Source of the DNA: Sphingomonas corticis
GTDB taxonomy: Bacteria; Pseudomonadota; Alphaproteobacteria; Sphingomonadales; Sphingomonadaceae
Assembly: GCF_012035195.1 (NCBI RefSeq)
Contig: NZ_JAAVJH010000001.1
Location: forward strand, 248,001-312,000
Reading direction: 5' to 3'
Length of the DNA: 64,000 nucleotides
Shown: in pieces, positions 18,226-26,864 of the stretch
How the letters are laid out: each line of letters begins with the position of its first letter
Position numbering within the stretch: the first letter of the stretch is position 1
Translations under genes and position numbers: made by a program
Notes under the pieces: generated by a model
Told to the model about the DNA's origin: nothing
The model's input: the letters and a program-made list of their open reading frames with translations, nothing else
Database searches by the model: none

Positions 18226-19227
18226 TCAGTCGGCGACCCGCACCACCAGTTTGCCGATGGCGCCGCGATTGGCCATCTTCGCGATCGCCTCCCCACCCTT
18301 CTCCAGCGGGAACACCTCGGTCACGCGCGGCGCGATCCTGCCCTGCCGCCACAGGTCGAACAGCCGGCGGATGTTGGCGCGGTTCCGCTCCGGCTCGCGC
18401 GCGGCGAACGCCCCCCAGAACACGCCGCATACGTCGCAGCTCTTCAGCAGCGTCAGGTTCAGCGGCAGCTTCGGGATGCCCGCGGGGAAGCCGATGACGA
18501 GGTAGCGCCCTTCCCAGCCGATCGACCGCAGCGCCGGCTCGGCATAGTCACCACCGACCGCGTCGTAGACCAGCTGGTAGCCGTTCTTCCCGCCCTTTTC
18601 CTTGAACTGGTCGGCCAGCGCCTTCGACTCGTCCTTGCTGAACGGCGCGCGGCCGTAGACGATGACGTCGTCGGCGCCTGCGTCGCGCACCGCCTGCGCC
18701 TTCTCCTCGCTCGACACCGCGCCGACGACGCGCGCGCCGAACGCCTTGCCCAGTTCCACCGCGGCGAGGCCCACGCCCCCCGCCGCGCCGAGCACCAGGA
18801 GCGTGTCGCCTTCCTTGATATGACCGCGATCGATCAGCGCGTGGATCGTCGTGCCGTAGGTCAGCAGCATCGACGCGCCTTCCTCGAACGATCGCTCGTC
18901 GGGAATGGGGTAGATGTTGTCGGCCTTCATCACGAGCTTCTCGACGAGCCCGCCCATGCCGGTGTTGCCCATCACGCGGTCGCCGGGCTTGAAGGCGGTC
19001 ACGCCCTCGCCCACGCTCTCGACCACGCCGGACACCTCGCCACCCGGGGCGAACGGACGGGGCGGCTTGAACTGGTACCTGTCCTCGATCACCAGCACGT
19101 CGGGATAGTTGATCGCGCAGGCCTTCACGGCGACCACCACCTCCCCCGCCGCAGCGGTCGGATCGGGCAGTTCGCCGATCTCCAGAGTTTCAGGTCCGCC
19201 CGGCGCCCTCGACAGCAAGCCCTTCAT
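18226..19227 (-). CDS. NADPH:quinone oxidoreductase, zinc-independent MDR family
   Basis: The protein has 333 residues. The MDR catalytic domain opens [21 protein letters not shown] and continues [19 protein letters not shown] and [16 protein letters not shown]. The cofactor domain has the fingerprint [23 protein letters not shown] near residue 145. The zinc-ligand cysteine and histidine of alcohol dehydrogenases are absent, as expected for quinone oxidoreductases. It reduces quinones or enoyl-type substrates with NADPH. Its start overlaps the 3' end of leuD by 38 bases, an unusually long overlap that makes co-transcription with the leucine operon likely. Confidence 0.9.
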   Translation of the reverse strand: MKGLLSRAPGGPETLEIGELPDPTAAAGEVVVAVKACAINYPDVLVIEDRYQFKPPRPFAPGGEVSGVVESVGEGVTAFKPGDRVMGNTGMGGLVEKLVMKADNIYPIPDERSFEEGASMLLTYGTTIHALIDRGHIKEGDTLLVLGAAGGVGLAAVELGKAFGARVVGAVSSEEKAQAVRDAGADDVIVYGRAPFSKDESKALADQFKEKGGKNGYQLVYDAVGGDYAEPALRSIGWEGRYLVIGFPAGIPKLPLNLTLLKSCDVCGVFWGAFAAREPERNRANIRRLFDLWRQGRIAPRVTEVFPLEKGGEAIAKMANRGAIGKLVVRVAD

Positions 19228-19819
19228 CCGCGCTCTCTCCCTTGATCCAGGGCCGCTCGACGTCGAGCCGCTCCTCGAATTTCGAAATCGCGGTATCCTT
19301 TGCCAGCGTCAGGCCGACCTCGTCCAGCCCTTCCATCAGGCAGCGGCGGCGGAACGGGTCGAGATGAAAGGCGAAGCGGTCCTGGTAGGGGGTGGTGACG
19401 GTCATCGTCTCCAGGTCGATGGTGACGGGCTGGTCGCGCGCGACCTCCAGCAGGCGGTCGACCTGCTCCTGCGGCAGGACGACGGGGACGATGCCGTTCT
19501 TGAACGCGTTGCCGGAGAAGATGTCGGAGAAGCTGGGCGCGATCACCGCCTGGATGCCCATGTCCGCCAGCGCCCAGGCGGCATGCTCGCGACTGGATCC
19601 GCAACCGAAATTGTCGCCCGCGATCAGGATCGGCGCGCCGGCATAGGCGGGATCGTCGAAGATGTTGCCCGGCACGCTCCGCACCGTCTCGAACGCGCCC
19701 TTGCCCAGCCCCGAGCGCCGGATCGTCTTCAGCCAGTGCGCCGGGATGATGACGTCGGTATCGACGTTCTTCTGTCCCCAGGGATAGGCCGTACCGGACA
19801 CGCGAGTGACGGGATTCAT
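19190..19819 (-). CDS. leuD: 3-isopropylmalate dehydratase small subunit
   Basis: The 209-residue protein starts at the ATG at 19819. Family motifs are [33 protein letters not shown] (the swivelling domain that closes over the Fe-S active site) and [19 protein letters not shown]. With LeuC it isomerises 2- to 3-isopropylmalate in leucine synthesis. The C-terminus carries an extra short tail (about [12 protein letters not shown]) read through the overlap with the next gene. leuC lies upstream but is separated from leuD by three small genes, including a toxin-antitoxin pair. The vapC stop overlaps this start by 4 bases. Confidence 0.97.
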   Translation of the reverse strand: MNPVTRVSGTAYPWGQKNVDTDVIIPAHWLKTIRRSGLGKGAFETVRSVPGNIFDDPAYAGAPILIAGDNFGCGSSREHAAWALADMGIQAVIAPSFSDIFSGNAFKNGIVPVVLPQEQVDRLLEVARDQPVTIDLETMTVTTPYQDRFAFHLDPFRRRCLMEGLDEVGLTLAKDTAISKFEERLDVERPWIKGESADEGLAVEGAGRT

Positions 19820-20241
19820 GCGGCCTCCTCGACCAGTGCGATGCCGACGCGGCGCGCGGCGGTGTTCAGTTCCTCGTCGAGACTGGCGAGGGGGAGCCCG
19901 CGCCGCTCGGCGAGTTCGAGATAGAGCGTGTCGTAGACGGTGAGGCCGTGGGCGCGGGCGAGCGGGAGGATGTGCGTCCAGTGCCGCTCCGGCGCGATCT
20001 CGTCGACGACGATCACCAGCTTGCCGAGCCGCTCGATGAACGCTGCGGTGTCCGCCAGCGTCGCACGCTTCCGCCGCTCTCCCATGACCAACGTGTTCGT
20101 CACCTCCGCGAACCAATGCGACGGCACCAGGACCGCAGCGGTGTCGGTCAGAAGCTCGATCGCGAGAGTGCGCGACGATTCTTCGTCGGCAAAATGCCAG
20201 GCGAGCGCCATCGAAGCGTCAAGCACGAAGCTTTCCGTCAC
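19816..20241 (-). CDS. PIN-domain toxin, VapC type
   Basis: The 141-residue protein has the PIN nuclease acidic set: Asp in [11 protein letters not shown] (residue 8), Glu in [10 protein letters not shown] (about 46), Asp in [11 protein letters not shown] (about 101) and Asp in [10 protein letters not shown] (about 119). These bind magnesium in an RNase active site. VapC toxins cleave tRNA or rRNA when freed from their antitoxin. The start overlaps the stop of the antitoxin gene (ATGA) and its own stop overlaps the leuD start (ATGA), so the pair is translationally locked into the leucine operon. The catalytic set is intact, so it is probably active. Confidence 0.9.
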   Translation of the reverse strand: MTESFVLDASMALAWHFADEESSRTLAIELLTDTAAVLVPSHWFAEVTNTLVMGERRKRATLADTAAFIERLGKLVIVVDEIAPERHWTHILPLARAHGLTVYDTLYLELAERRGLPLASLDEELNTAARRVGIALVEEAA

Positions 20242-20501
20242 CGGCGCCCTTCCTCGATCAGTTGCTTGATGGTCAGATCGAGGCCGAGCCTGGGACCCGT
20301 GAGCCGGCGCCGCTCTTGAAAATCCAGCCGGGCCTTTCGCCGCTCCTCCACCGTGATCTTCGGCGCCACCGCCACCAGCTTCGCCACGGGCGCGCCGTGG
20401 CGCTTGATGACGATCTCCTCGCCCGCCTCGGCGCGGGCGATCAGCTCGGAGAAGCGCGCCTTGGCATCGGCGACGGCGAATTCGCGGACGGGCATATCCA
20501 T
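20238..20501 (-). CDS. Phd/YefM-type antitoxin
   Basis: The protein has 87 residues from the ATG at 20501, which has AGGGGA at good spacing; ATGs at 20507 and 20495 are less well placed. The N-terminal Phd/YefM fold reads FAVADAKARFSELIARAEAG and EIVIKRHGAPVAKLVAV, the DNA-binding dimer region. The charged C-terminal tail (RRKARLDFQERRR) is the usual toxin-neutralising segment. It would block the following PIN toxin and repress its own promoter, possibly affecting leuD as well. The prefix VapB fits by position, Phd/YefM by fold. Confidence 0.9.
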   Translation of the reverse strand: MDMPVREFAVADAKARFSELIARAEAGEEIVIKRHGAPVAKLVAVAPKITVEERRKARLDFQERRRLTGPRLGLDLTIKQLIEEGRR

Positions 20502-20553
20502 GACCATTTCCCCTGCATTTCTGGTCAGGATATGCGCCCGGTGCCAGCGATCG

Positions 20554-20658
20554 TCAACGCGTGCGGGTCTTCTCCGCCGCGGGACGGGCCAGCGCGGCAT
20601 AGGCAGCGACACCGCTCAGCAGCGAGCCGGCGATCAGGAAGGCGAGCATCTTCTTCAT
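20554..20658 (-). CDS. 34-residue membrane or secreted peptide between leuC and the antitoxin
   Basis: A short frame starts at the ATG at 20658, 15 bases after the leuC stop, with GAGGG at correct spacing (GAGGGAAATCGC-ATG). It encodes MKKMLAFLIAGSLLSGVAAY, then a short tail AALARPAAEKTRTR. The first 25 residues form one hydrophobic helix with two Lys at the front, so it is either a leader-like secreted peptide or a single-span membrane peptide. No function is known to me. Its position and ribosome site argue that it is real and belongs to the leuC transcript. Confidence 0.6.
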   Translation of the reverse strand: MKKMLAFLIAGSLLSGVAAYAALARPAAEKTRTR

Positions 20659-20673
20659 GCGATTTCCCTCTTC

Positions 20674-22104
20674 TCAAGCCATCAGGTCGCGCACGTCGGC
20701 GAGCCGCCCGGTGACCGCCGCCGCCGCTGCCATGGCCGGCGACAACAGATGGGTGCGGGCGCCAGGTCCTTGACGTCCCACGAAATTCCGGTTGCTGGTG
20801 GAGGCGCAGCGCTCGCCCGGCGGCACCTTGTCCGGGTTCATCGCCAGGCACATCGAGCAGCCCGGCTCCCGCCACTCGAATCCGGCCGACACGAAGATGC
20901 GGTCCAGCCCCTCCGCCTCCGCCTGGCGCTTCACCAGGCCCGATCCCGGCACCACCATCGCGCGCACGCCGTCGGCGACCCTCCGCCCGTCCGCCACCGC
21001 CGCGGCGGCGCGCAGATCCTCGATGCGGCTGTTCGTGCAGCTGCCGATGAAGACGTGCTGCACCGGCACGTCCTGCATCCGCGTACCCGGCGCGAGCCCC
21101 ATATACTCGAGCGACTTCCTCGCCGCGTCGCGCTTCGAGGGGTCGGCGAAGCTCTCCGGCTCGGGCACCGCGCCGGTGATCGGCACCACGTCCTCGGGCG
21201 AGGTGCCCCAGGTGAGCGCGGGGGCGATATCGGTCGCGTGCAGCACGACGCGGCGGTCGTAGGCTGCGCCCGCGTCGGTCGGCAGCGTGCGCCACCATGC
21301 CACCGCCTTGTCCCAGTCCGCGCCCCTCGGCGCCATCGGCCGCCCCTTCAGATAGGCGAAGGTCGTATCGTCCGGCGCGATCATGCCGGCGCGCGCCCCG
21401 CCCTCGATCGACATGTTGGCGATCGTCAGCCGCCCCTCCACCGACAGCGCACGGATCACCTCGCCGGTATATTCGATGACGTAGCCCGTGCCCCCGGCGG
21501 CGCCGATGCGACCGATGATGGCGAGCACCACGTCCTTCGCCGACACGCCGAAGCCCAGCGTGCCGTCCACCCGCACCTCCATCGTCCTCGACGGCGACAG
21601 GATCAGCGTCTGCGTGGCGAGCACGTGCTCCACCTCGCTGGTGCCGATGCCGAACGCAAGCGCGCCCAGCGCCCCGTGCGCCGACGTGTGGCTGTCGCCG
21701 CACACCATCGTCGTGCCCGGCAAGGTGAAGCCCTGTTCGGGACCCACGACGTGGACGATCCCCTGCCGCGCCGACAGCGCGTCGATGTAGGGCACGCCGA
21801 ACTCGGCGACGTTCTGTCGCAGCGCGCCGAGCTGCTCCGCGCTCTCGCGATCGGCGATCGGCAGCTCGCGCCCCGCCGCATCGACGCGCGGGGTGGTGGG
21901 CAGGTTGTGGTCCGGCACCGCCAGCGTCAGGTCGGGTCGGCGCACGCGGCGCCCGGCGACGCGCAGCCCTTCGAACGCCTGCGGGCTGGTGACTTCGTGG
22001 ACGAGGTGGCGGTCGATGTAGATCAGGCACGACCCGTCGTCGCGGCGCTCGACGACGTGCGGGTCCCAAACCTTTTCGTACAAGGTGCGAGGGCGGGTGG
22101 ACAT
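20674..22104 (-). CDS. leuC: 3-isopropylmalate dehydratase large subunit
   Basis: The 476-residue protein, of usual length, belongs to the aconitase superfamily. The Fe-S cluster ligands are visible: Cys in [16 protein letters not shown] (about residue 350) and the Cys pair in [20 protein letters not shown]. Other family motifs are [18 protein letters not shown] and [17 protein letters not shown]. With LeuD it forms the isopropylmalate isomerase. Upstream (22105-22199) is a short leader with GGTTAAC near the start and no clear attenuator. Downstream follow a 34-residue peptide, an antitoxin, a PIN toxin and leuD. Confidence 0.97.
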   Translation of the reverse strand: MSTRPRTLYEKVWDPHVVERRDDGSCLIYIDRHLVHEVTSPQAFEGLRVAGRRVRRPDLTLAVPDHNLPTTPRVDAAGRELPIADRESAEQLGALRQNVAEFGVPYIDALSARQGIVHVVGPEQGFTLPGTTMVCGDSHTSAHGALGALAFGIGTSEVEHVLATQTLILSPSRTMEVRVDGTLGFGVSAKDVVLAIIGRIGAAGGTGYVIEYTGEVIRALSVEGRLTIANMSIEGGARAGMIAPDDTTFAYLKGRPMAPRGADWDKAVAWWRTLPTDAGAAYDRRVVLHATDIAPALTWGTSPEDVVPITGAVPEPESFADPSKRDAARKSLEYMGLAPGTRMQDVPVQHVFIGSCTNSRIEDLRAAAAVADGRRVADGVRAMVVPGSGLVKRQAEAEGLDRIFVSAGFEWREPGCSMCLAMNPDKVPPGERCASTSNRNFVGRQGPGARTHLLSPAMAAAAAVTGRLADVRDLMA

Positions 22105-22282
22105 GATCCGCGGCTGTTAACCGAAAAGCATCGTCGCTCCAAGTTCGGGCGACACGAAGTGCCCCGACACGGATGACGATGGCCGATGCCTCATCATCCC
22201 CCCCGGAAATTGTCGAGCGGCCATCGCCCCTTGTCCGCCGCGATCACCCAGACCGATCGCGGCGTCGTGGGAAGAGCAATCG

Positions 22283-22700
22283 TCAGGCAAGATGATCGCT
22301 GGTCACCATACCCACCGCTTCGACCTCCGCTTCCTCCGCCTCCTCGCGAAAGGCTTCGGCGAGCGCGGCCGCCTCCCAGGCGCGCATCGCCGTCCGATCG
22401 AGCATCCGCGCCACCCAGCGCGCGCCGGCGCCGCCCGCGCCGCCGGGTCGGTCGGCCAGACGCCATCATGCCGCTCGCCGAGGTACAGCGCGATGCCGAG
22501 CGAATCCCACACGGTTCGCCCACCATCGAGCAGTACCGGAACTGACCGGTCGGCGAGAAGCTGCGAAAGGCCGCGGAATTGTCCATCGATGCGAACGGGT
22601 CGATCCTGTCCTCGAACGGGATGTCGAGCGTGGTCATCAACAGCCAGGGGCGCAGCGACCAGCCGCTGTGGTCGCGGTTCGCGGTGACCAGCGTGTAGCT
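22283..22700 (-). pseudogene. Glutathione S-transferase relic with two frame breaks and an internal deletion
   Basis: Three reading frames must be joined. Frame 1 gives [20 protein letters not shown] and on to AAFRSFSPTGQ, a GST thioredoxin-like N-terminus. A one-base loss near 22542 moves to frame 2 with VPVLLDGGRTVWDSLGIALY and LGERHDGVWPTDPAARA, the end of the N-domain. Near 22420-22440 the frame changes again to ARWVARMLDRTAMRAWEAAA and EVEAVGMVTSDHLA-stop, which is the end of a GST C-domain. About 80 residues of the C-domain are missing. The ATG expected before SYTL is a GTA codon overlapping the scoB stop, so the copy has no start of its own. Confidence 0.85.
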
Positions 22701-23350
22701 TACACCTGATAGGCCGCCGTCGTCTTCGCGCGCACTTCCTCCGCGGTGATGCCGGGCGCCAGCTCGACCAGGCGGAACGGGCTGTCGTGGTCGGCGCGCT
22801 GGAATACGGCGAGATCGGTGACGATCATGTCTACCACGTTCTTTCCGGTCAGCGGCAGCGTGCAGGCGGGAATGAACTTGGGGCTGCCGTCCTTCGACGT
22901 GTGCTCCATCACCACGATGATCTTCTTCACGCCGGCGACGAGGTCCATGGCGCCGCCCATGCCCTTGATCATCTTGCCCGGGATCATCCAGTTGGCGATG
23001 TCGCCGTTCTCCGCCACCTCCATCGCGCCCAGCACGGTCAGGTCGATGTGCCCGCCGCGGATCATCGCGAAGCTCTGCTCGCTGCCGAAATAGGCCGATT
23101 GCGGCAGCTCGCTGATCGTCTGCTTGCCCGCGTTGATGAGATCGGCGTCGACCTCGTCCTCGTACGGGAACGGGCCGATGCCCAGCATCCCGTTCTCCGA
23201 CTGGAGCGTCACCGTCATGCCGGCGGGGATGTTGTTCGCCACAAGCGTGGGAATGCCGATGCCCAGGTTCACGTAATAGCCGTCGCGCAGCTCCTTGGCC
23301 GCACGTGCCGCCATGCCGTTGCGGTCCCAACCCTTCGCCTGCCCGGCCAT
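22700..23350 (-). CDS. scoB: 3-oxoacid CoA-transferase subunit B
   Basis: The protein has 216 residues. The catalytic glutamate lies in [14 protein letters not shown] (Glu near residue 51), which forms the CoA thioester. Other family motifs are [35 protein letters not shown] and [20 protein letters not shown]. With ScoA it transfers CoA from succinyl-CoA to acetoacetate, feeding ketone bodies or polyhydroxybutyrate products into the TCA cycle. Its ATG shares one base with the scoA stop. Its own stop abuts a GST relic, so DNA just downstream has been rearranged without harming this gene. Confidence 0.96.
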   Translation of the reverse strand: MAGQAKGWDRNGMAARAAKELRDGYYVNLGIGIPTLVANNIPAGMTVTLQSENGMLGIGPFPYEDEVDADLINAGKQTISELPQSAYFGSEQSFAMIRGGHIDLTVLGAMEVAENGDIANWMIPGKMIKGMGGAMDLVAGVKKIIVVMEHTSKDGSPKFIPACTLPLTGKNVVDMIVTDLAVFQRADHDSPFRLVELAPGITAEEVRAKTTAAYQV

Positions 23351-24078
23351 CAGATCTCACTCCCCGCGGCGGCCGCCCCGCCACGCGGGCGCGTCAGGCG
23401 GAACTCGATCTTCTTGTCGTAGGGCGCGCCGACGATCATGCGCTTCACGTAGATGCCGGGCAGGTGGATGTGGTCGGGATCGAGCGTGCCGACGGGCACC
23501 ACTTCCTCCACCTCGGCGACGCAGATGCGGCCCGCGGTCGCCATCGGCTGGTTGAAGTTGCGGGCCGTCTTGCGGAAGATCAGGTTCCCGCTCTCGTCCG
23601 CCTTCCACCCCTTGATGATCGACAGGTCGGCGCGGATGCCCCGCTCGAGGATGAACTCCTCGCCATCGAACACCTTCACCTCCTTGCCCTCGGCCACCTG
23701 CGTGCCGACGCCGGTCTTCGTGTAGAAACCGGGGATGCCCGCGCCGCCCGCGCGGCAGCGCTCCGCCAGCGTCCCCTGGGGGCAGAATTCCACTTCCAGC
23801 TCGCCGGACAGGTACTGGCGCTCGAACTCCTTGTTCTCGCCTACGTAACTGGAGATCATCTTCTTCACCTGACGCGTGCGGAGCAGCTTGCCCAACCCCT
23901 CGCCGTCGATGCCCGCATTGTTGCTGGCGATCGTCAGGTCCTTCGTGCCCGCGGCCTGGATCGCGTCGATCAGCCGCTCCGGAATGCCGCACAGGCCGAA
24001 CCCGCCGGCGCAGATCGTCATACCGTCGAACAGCAGCCCGTCCAGCGCGGCGGCGGCGTCGGTGTAGAGCTTCTTCAT
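23350..24078 (-). CDS. scoA: 3-oxoacid CoA-transferase subunit A
   Basis: The protein has 242 residues: [20 protein letters not shown], then the CoA-binding [31 protein letters not shown], a [20 protein letters not shown] loop and the C-terminal [12 protein letters not shown]. This is the full A subunit of the succinyl-CoA:3-ketoacid CoA transferase. It is the first gene of the scoAB pair, and the one-base stop/start overlap predicts equal synthesis. An alternative annotation as another 3-oxoacid transferase (for example pcaIJ) is less likely, because the motifs follow the SCOT type closely. Confidence 0.96.
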   Translation of the reverse strand: MKKLYTDAAAALDGLLFDGMTICAGGFGLCGIPERLIDAIQAAGTKDLTIASNNAGIDGEGLGKLLRTRQVKKMISSYVGENKEFERQYLSGELEVEFCPQGTLAERCRAGGAGIPGFYTKTGVGTQVAEGKEVKVFDGEEFILERGIRADLSIIKGWKADESGNLIFRKTARNFNQPMATAGRICVAEVEEVVPVGTLDPDHIHLPGIYVKRMIVGAPYDKKIEFRLTRPRGGAAAAGSEI

Positions 24079-24163
24079 CGGCGGCGACTCTCCTCTTGCT
24101 GCGGCGATTAGCGGCGCGGGCGGCGCACGGTCAAGAAACCTGAACCGCCTTTCAACTCGAGCC

Positions 24164-24814
24164 TCAGAACAGCCCGGGCGCCACGTCGATCGCGTGCGCC
24201 AGATCGCCCAGCGCCTGCGCCTCGCCCGTCACCTTGATGGCGAGCATGCCGAGCGCCGCCGCCGGCTTGCAGTTGATGCCGAGGTCGTCGAGGTAGACGC
24301 ATTGTTCCGGCGCCTTGCCCAGATGATCGCACATCATGCGGTAGATCGCCGGGTCGGGCTTGCGGATGCCGACCTTGCTCGATTCAATCACGTGGTCGAA
24401 CCGTTGCATGATCGCCGCCACCGCGGTCGCCTTCTCCGCGGTGCGCGCCATGCCCGCGCCCTCGCCGCTCGGCACGTTGTTGGTGATGCAGCCGATACGG
24501 TAGCCGTGCGCCTTCAGCCAGTCGAGCGCGTGGACCATGCGCGGGCGGATGTCGCCCGCCAGCAGCGCCAGCACGTCCTCTCCGCGCAATTCGTGGCCGA
24601 GCACCCGCGCCTCCGACGCGAAGGCCGCGTCGAAACCGGCGGCGTCGATCTCCGCCCGTTCGAACCGCGCCCAGGCGTTGGCGTCCGGATCGGTCGCGTT
24701 GACGCGACGGATGAAATCGGCCGGCAGCCCGCGCTCGCGCTCCAGCCGGGCAAACGCCTCGAAGGGCGACGAGGTGATGACGCCGCCGAAGTCGAAGATG
24801 ACCGTGTCCCGCAT
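24164..24814 (-). CDS. HAD-IA family hydrolase (epoxide-hydrolase N-terminal/ACAD10-like phosphatase)
   Basis: The ATG at 24814 gives 216 residues beginning MRDTVIFDFGGVITSSPFEA. Motif I is DFGGV: the first Asp is the nucleophile and the second position is Gly instead of Asp, a change typical of the subgroup related to the N-domain of soluble epoxide hydrolase and ACAD10. Motif II is IGCITNNVPS, motif III the Lys in SSKVGIRKPDPAIY, and motif IV CVYLDDLGINCKPAAALG. It is likely a phosphatase or dehalogenase for a small substrate. It ends 85 bases before scoA on the same strand. Confidence 0.87.
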   Translation of the reverse strand: MRDTVIFDFGGVITSSPFEAFARLERERGLPADFIRRVNATDPDANAWARFERAEIDAAGFDAAFASEARVLGHELRGEDVLALLAGDIRPRMVHALDWLKAHGYRIGCITNNVPSGEGAGMARTAEKATAVAAIMQRFDHVIESSKVGIRKPDPAIYRMMCDHLGKAPEQCVYLDDLGINCKPAAALGMLAIKVTGEAQALGDLAHAIDVAPGLF

Positions 24815-24856
24815 GGCCGCGGGGTGTAGCGCGGCGCGCGGCAAAGGCAAATCGCG

Positions 24857-25993
24857 CTACCCGTTCACGTGCCGGTCGAGGAAGGCGCGCACCGCGCGCA
24901 CGTGGCCCCAGGTGGCCGCGCTGGCGGCGATGTCATAGGCGTGCTCGATCCCCGGCAGCGCGACACAGGTGGCATCGGGCAGCGCCGCGGCGAAGGCCGC
25001 GCTTTCCTCGTGCGGCAGCAGGATGTCGCCGGTGCCGTGGATCAGCAGCATCGGTGGCGCGTCGGCGCGGACCCGCTCCATCGGGCTCATCGCGTGCCAC
25101 GTCGCGTCCGGCGATCCCGGCATGAACCGCGCCGCGGCGAAGCGCAGCAGCGCCGCGTGGTTGCGCCCGGCGCGGCGCGCGCGATCGAGCATGTCGTACC
25201 GACCGTAGAGCGGCACGGCGGCGACCACCGAGCAGTCCGCCTGCTCGAATCCGGGCTTTAGCGCCGGATCGTCGTGCGCCAGCGCCACCATGGCCGCCAG
25301 GTGCCCGCCCGCCGACTCGCCCGTCACCGCCACGCGCGCCGGATCGCCGCCGTGCTCGGCCGCGTGCTCCCGCACCCAGGCGACGGCGCGCAGCACGTCG
25401 GTGACCATCGCCGGCATCCGGTCGCGCGGGCCGAGACGGTAGTTCACGTCCGCCACCATCCAGCCGTGGGCGGCGAGGTGATGGATCAGCGGCCGCGCCT
25501 GCTGGCGCTTGTGCCCGGTGATCCACGCGCCGCCGTGGATGTGCACCAGCACCGGCATCGGCCCGGCCGGCGGCACGACCGGCAGGATCAGGTCGAGCCG
25601 GTTGCGGACGCCGTGGTCGCCATAGGACAGGTCGGCGATCCGCCGCACCCGCGGATCGTCGCGCACGATCGGCCACATCCCGGCCGACCAGGGCACGCGA
25701 TCGGCAAGGCCCATGGCGCGCAGCAGCAGGCGCGCGGCGCGGCGGTTGCGAAGGTGGACGAAGGCGAACAGCACCGCCGCCGGCGCCGCCATCAGCACCC
25801 CCGCCACGTCGCCGTCGTGCCATGCGAACGCCGCGACGGCGAGCGCGGCGAGCAGCAGCGGCGCGGCGAAGCTCTGCGCCACCCAGCTCGCCACCCACCA
25901 CACGCCCAGCAGCGCCGCGGGGATCGAGCGCGGCTGCGCCGGGATCGCCCCGGCCGCGGCGTGCCACAGCAGCAGCGCGGCGACATAGTCCAT
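24857..25993 (-). CDS. Membrane-anchored alpha/beta hydrolase (esterase of the HSL-like type)
   Basis: The protein has 378 residues. The N-terminal third is hydrophobic, with two or three predicted spans (ALLGVWWVASWVAQSFAAPL and LLAALAVAAFAW, about residues 27-75). A cytoplasmic or periplasmic hydrolase domain follows: the oxyanion motif HIHGGAWITG (about 155), the nucleophile elbow TGESAGGHLAA (about 226), the acid Asp in GTGDILLPHEES and the catalytic His in GIEHAYD. It resembles carboxylesterases of the hormone-sensitive-lipase group. The natural ester is unknown. The membrane part is not common for this family. Confidence 0.87.
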   Translation of the reverse strand: MDYVAALLLWHAAAGAIPAQPRSIPAALLGVWWVASWVAQSFAAPLLLAALAVAAFAWHDGDVAGVLMAAPAAVLFAFVHLRNRRAARLLLRAMGLADRVPWSAGMWPIVRDDPRVRRIADLSYGDHGVRNRLDLILPVVPPAGPMPVLVHIHGGAWITGHKRQQARPLIHHLAAHGWMVADVNYRLGPRDRMPAMVTDVLRAVAWVREHAAEHGGDPARVAVTGESAGGHLAAMVALAHDDPALKPGFEQADCSVVAAVPLYGRYDMLDRARRAGRNHAALLRFAAARFMPGSPDATWHAMSPMERVRADAPPMLLIHGTGDILLPHEESAAFAAALPDATCVALPGIEHAYDIAASAATWGHVRAVRAFLDRHVNG

Positions 25994-26003
25994 CAGCGCG
26001 CCT

Positions 26004-26054
26004 GCCCGATCACAGGGAATGCCCGGTCACAGGGACTGCCCGATCACAGGGACT
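26004..26054. repeat. Three tandem copies of a 17-base unit at the end of an SDR gene
   Basis: The units are GCCCGATCACAGGGAAT, GCCCGGTCACAGGGACT and GCCCGATCACAGGGACT, in head-to-tail order. The last copy covers the final codons and stop of the following minus-strand SDR gene (QSL-stop). The 3' end of that gene has therefore been copied twice beyond its own stop. Confidence 0.85.
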
Positions 26055-26796
26055 GGCCGTCGTCGACGTCGATCACGCTGCCGGTGACGTGGAGCGAGGC
26101 GTCGGAGGCGAAGTAGAGCAGCATCGCGTCCAGCGCGTCCGCCGGCATCATGCGGCGGCGGTGCCACCCGGCGATCTGCCGCTGCCCGCCTGCCGTATCC
26201 CACCACTCGCCGCCGATCTCCGTGCGGATGTAGCCCGGCTGGATCACGTTCACGTTGATCCCCTGCCGCACCCACTCGCGCGCCAGGTTGCGGCCCAGGT
26301 GCGCCACCGCTGCCTTGGAGGCGGCATAGGGGCTGTCCCCCTGCCCGGTCAGGTGCGCGGTGATCGACCCGATCAGCACGACGCGTCCCCGCCCGCCGTC
26401 GCGCGCGCCCGCGTGCATCAGCCGCCGCGCGCCCTCCCGCGCGGTGAGGAACAGCCCGGTGAAGTTCGTGTCGATCGTCGCGCGGAGCGCCTCCATCGGC
26501 AGGTCGGTCGATCGTCCCGCGTTGCTCTGCCCCGCGTTGGCGACGATCGTGTCCACGGTGCCGAACCGCGCCTCCGCCGCGTCGTAGGCGGCGATCGTCG
26601 ACGCCTCGTCGGTGACGTCCAGCGACACCGCCAGCGCGCGGTCGCCCAGCTCCGTCGCCAGCGCCGCCACCCGATCCGCGCGCCGCGCGCCCATCACCAC
26701 GCGCGCCCCCTCCGCCACCATCAGCCGCGCGAAATGGGCGCCTAGGCCCGACGAGGCCCCCGTCACCAGCGCCACGCGCCCGTCCAGCTGCCCCAT
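26044..26796 (-). CDS. Short-chain dehydrogenase/reductase
   Basis: The ATG at 26796 follows GGAGAGGG and gives 250 residues starting MGQLDGRVALVTGASSGLGA. The coenzyme motif is TGASSGLG, the NAG motif is VANAGQSNAG, and the catalytic set is Ser in LIGSITAHL and Tyr/Lys in YAASKAAVAHLGRNLA. A Gly-rich start with GARRADR (Arg after strand 2) suggests NADP(H). The C-terminus HVTGSVIDVDDGQSL is typical of classical SDRs. The substrate is unknown. The gene end is overlapped by a 17-base tandem repeat. It is transcribed in the direction of the esterase gene, 50 bases away. Confidence 0.9.
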   Translation of the reverse strand: MGQLDGRVALVTGASSGLGAHFARLMVAEGARVVMGARRADRVAALATELGDRALAVSLDVTDEASTIAAYDAAEARFGTVDTIVANAGQSNAGRSTDLPMEALRATIDTNFTGLFLTAREGARRLMHAGARDGGRGRVVLIGSITAHLTGQGDSPYAASKAAVAHLGRNLAREWVRQGINVNVIQPGYIRTEIGGEWWDTAGGQRQIAGWHRRRMMPADALDAMLLYFASDASLHVTGSVIDVDDGQSL

Positions 26797-26864
26797 GCGC
26801 ACCCCTCTCCGTTCCGCCATCCGCATTAGGCAGAGCGGTAACCTTTGCAAGCTAGGCAGGGGCC

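Noticed and set aside
24164..24814. HAD hydrolase with a mutated active site (DFGGV instead of DFDGT)
   Set aside because: This change is the rule in the epoxide-hydrolase-N/ACAD10-like subgroup.
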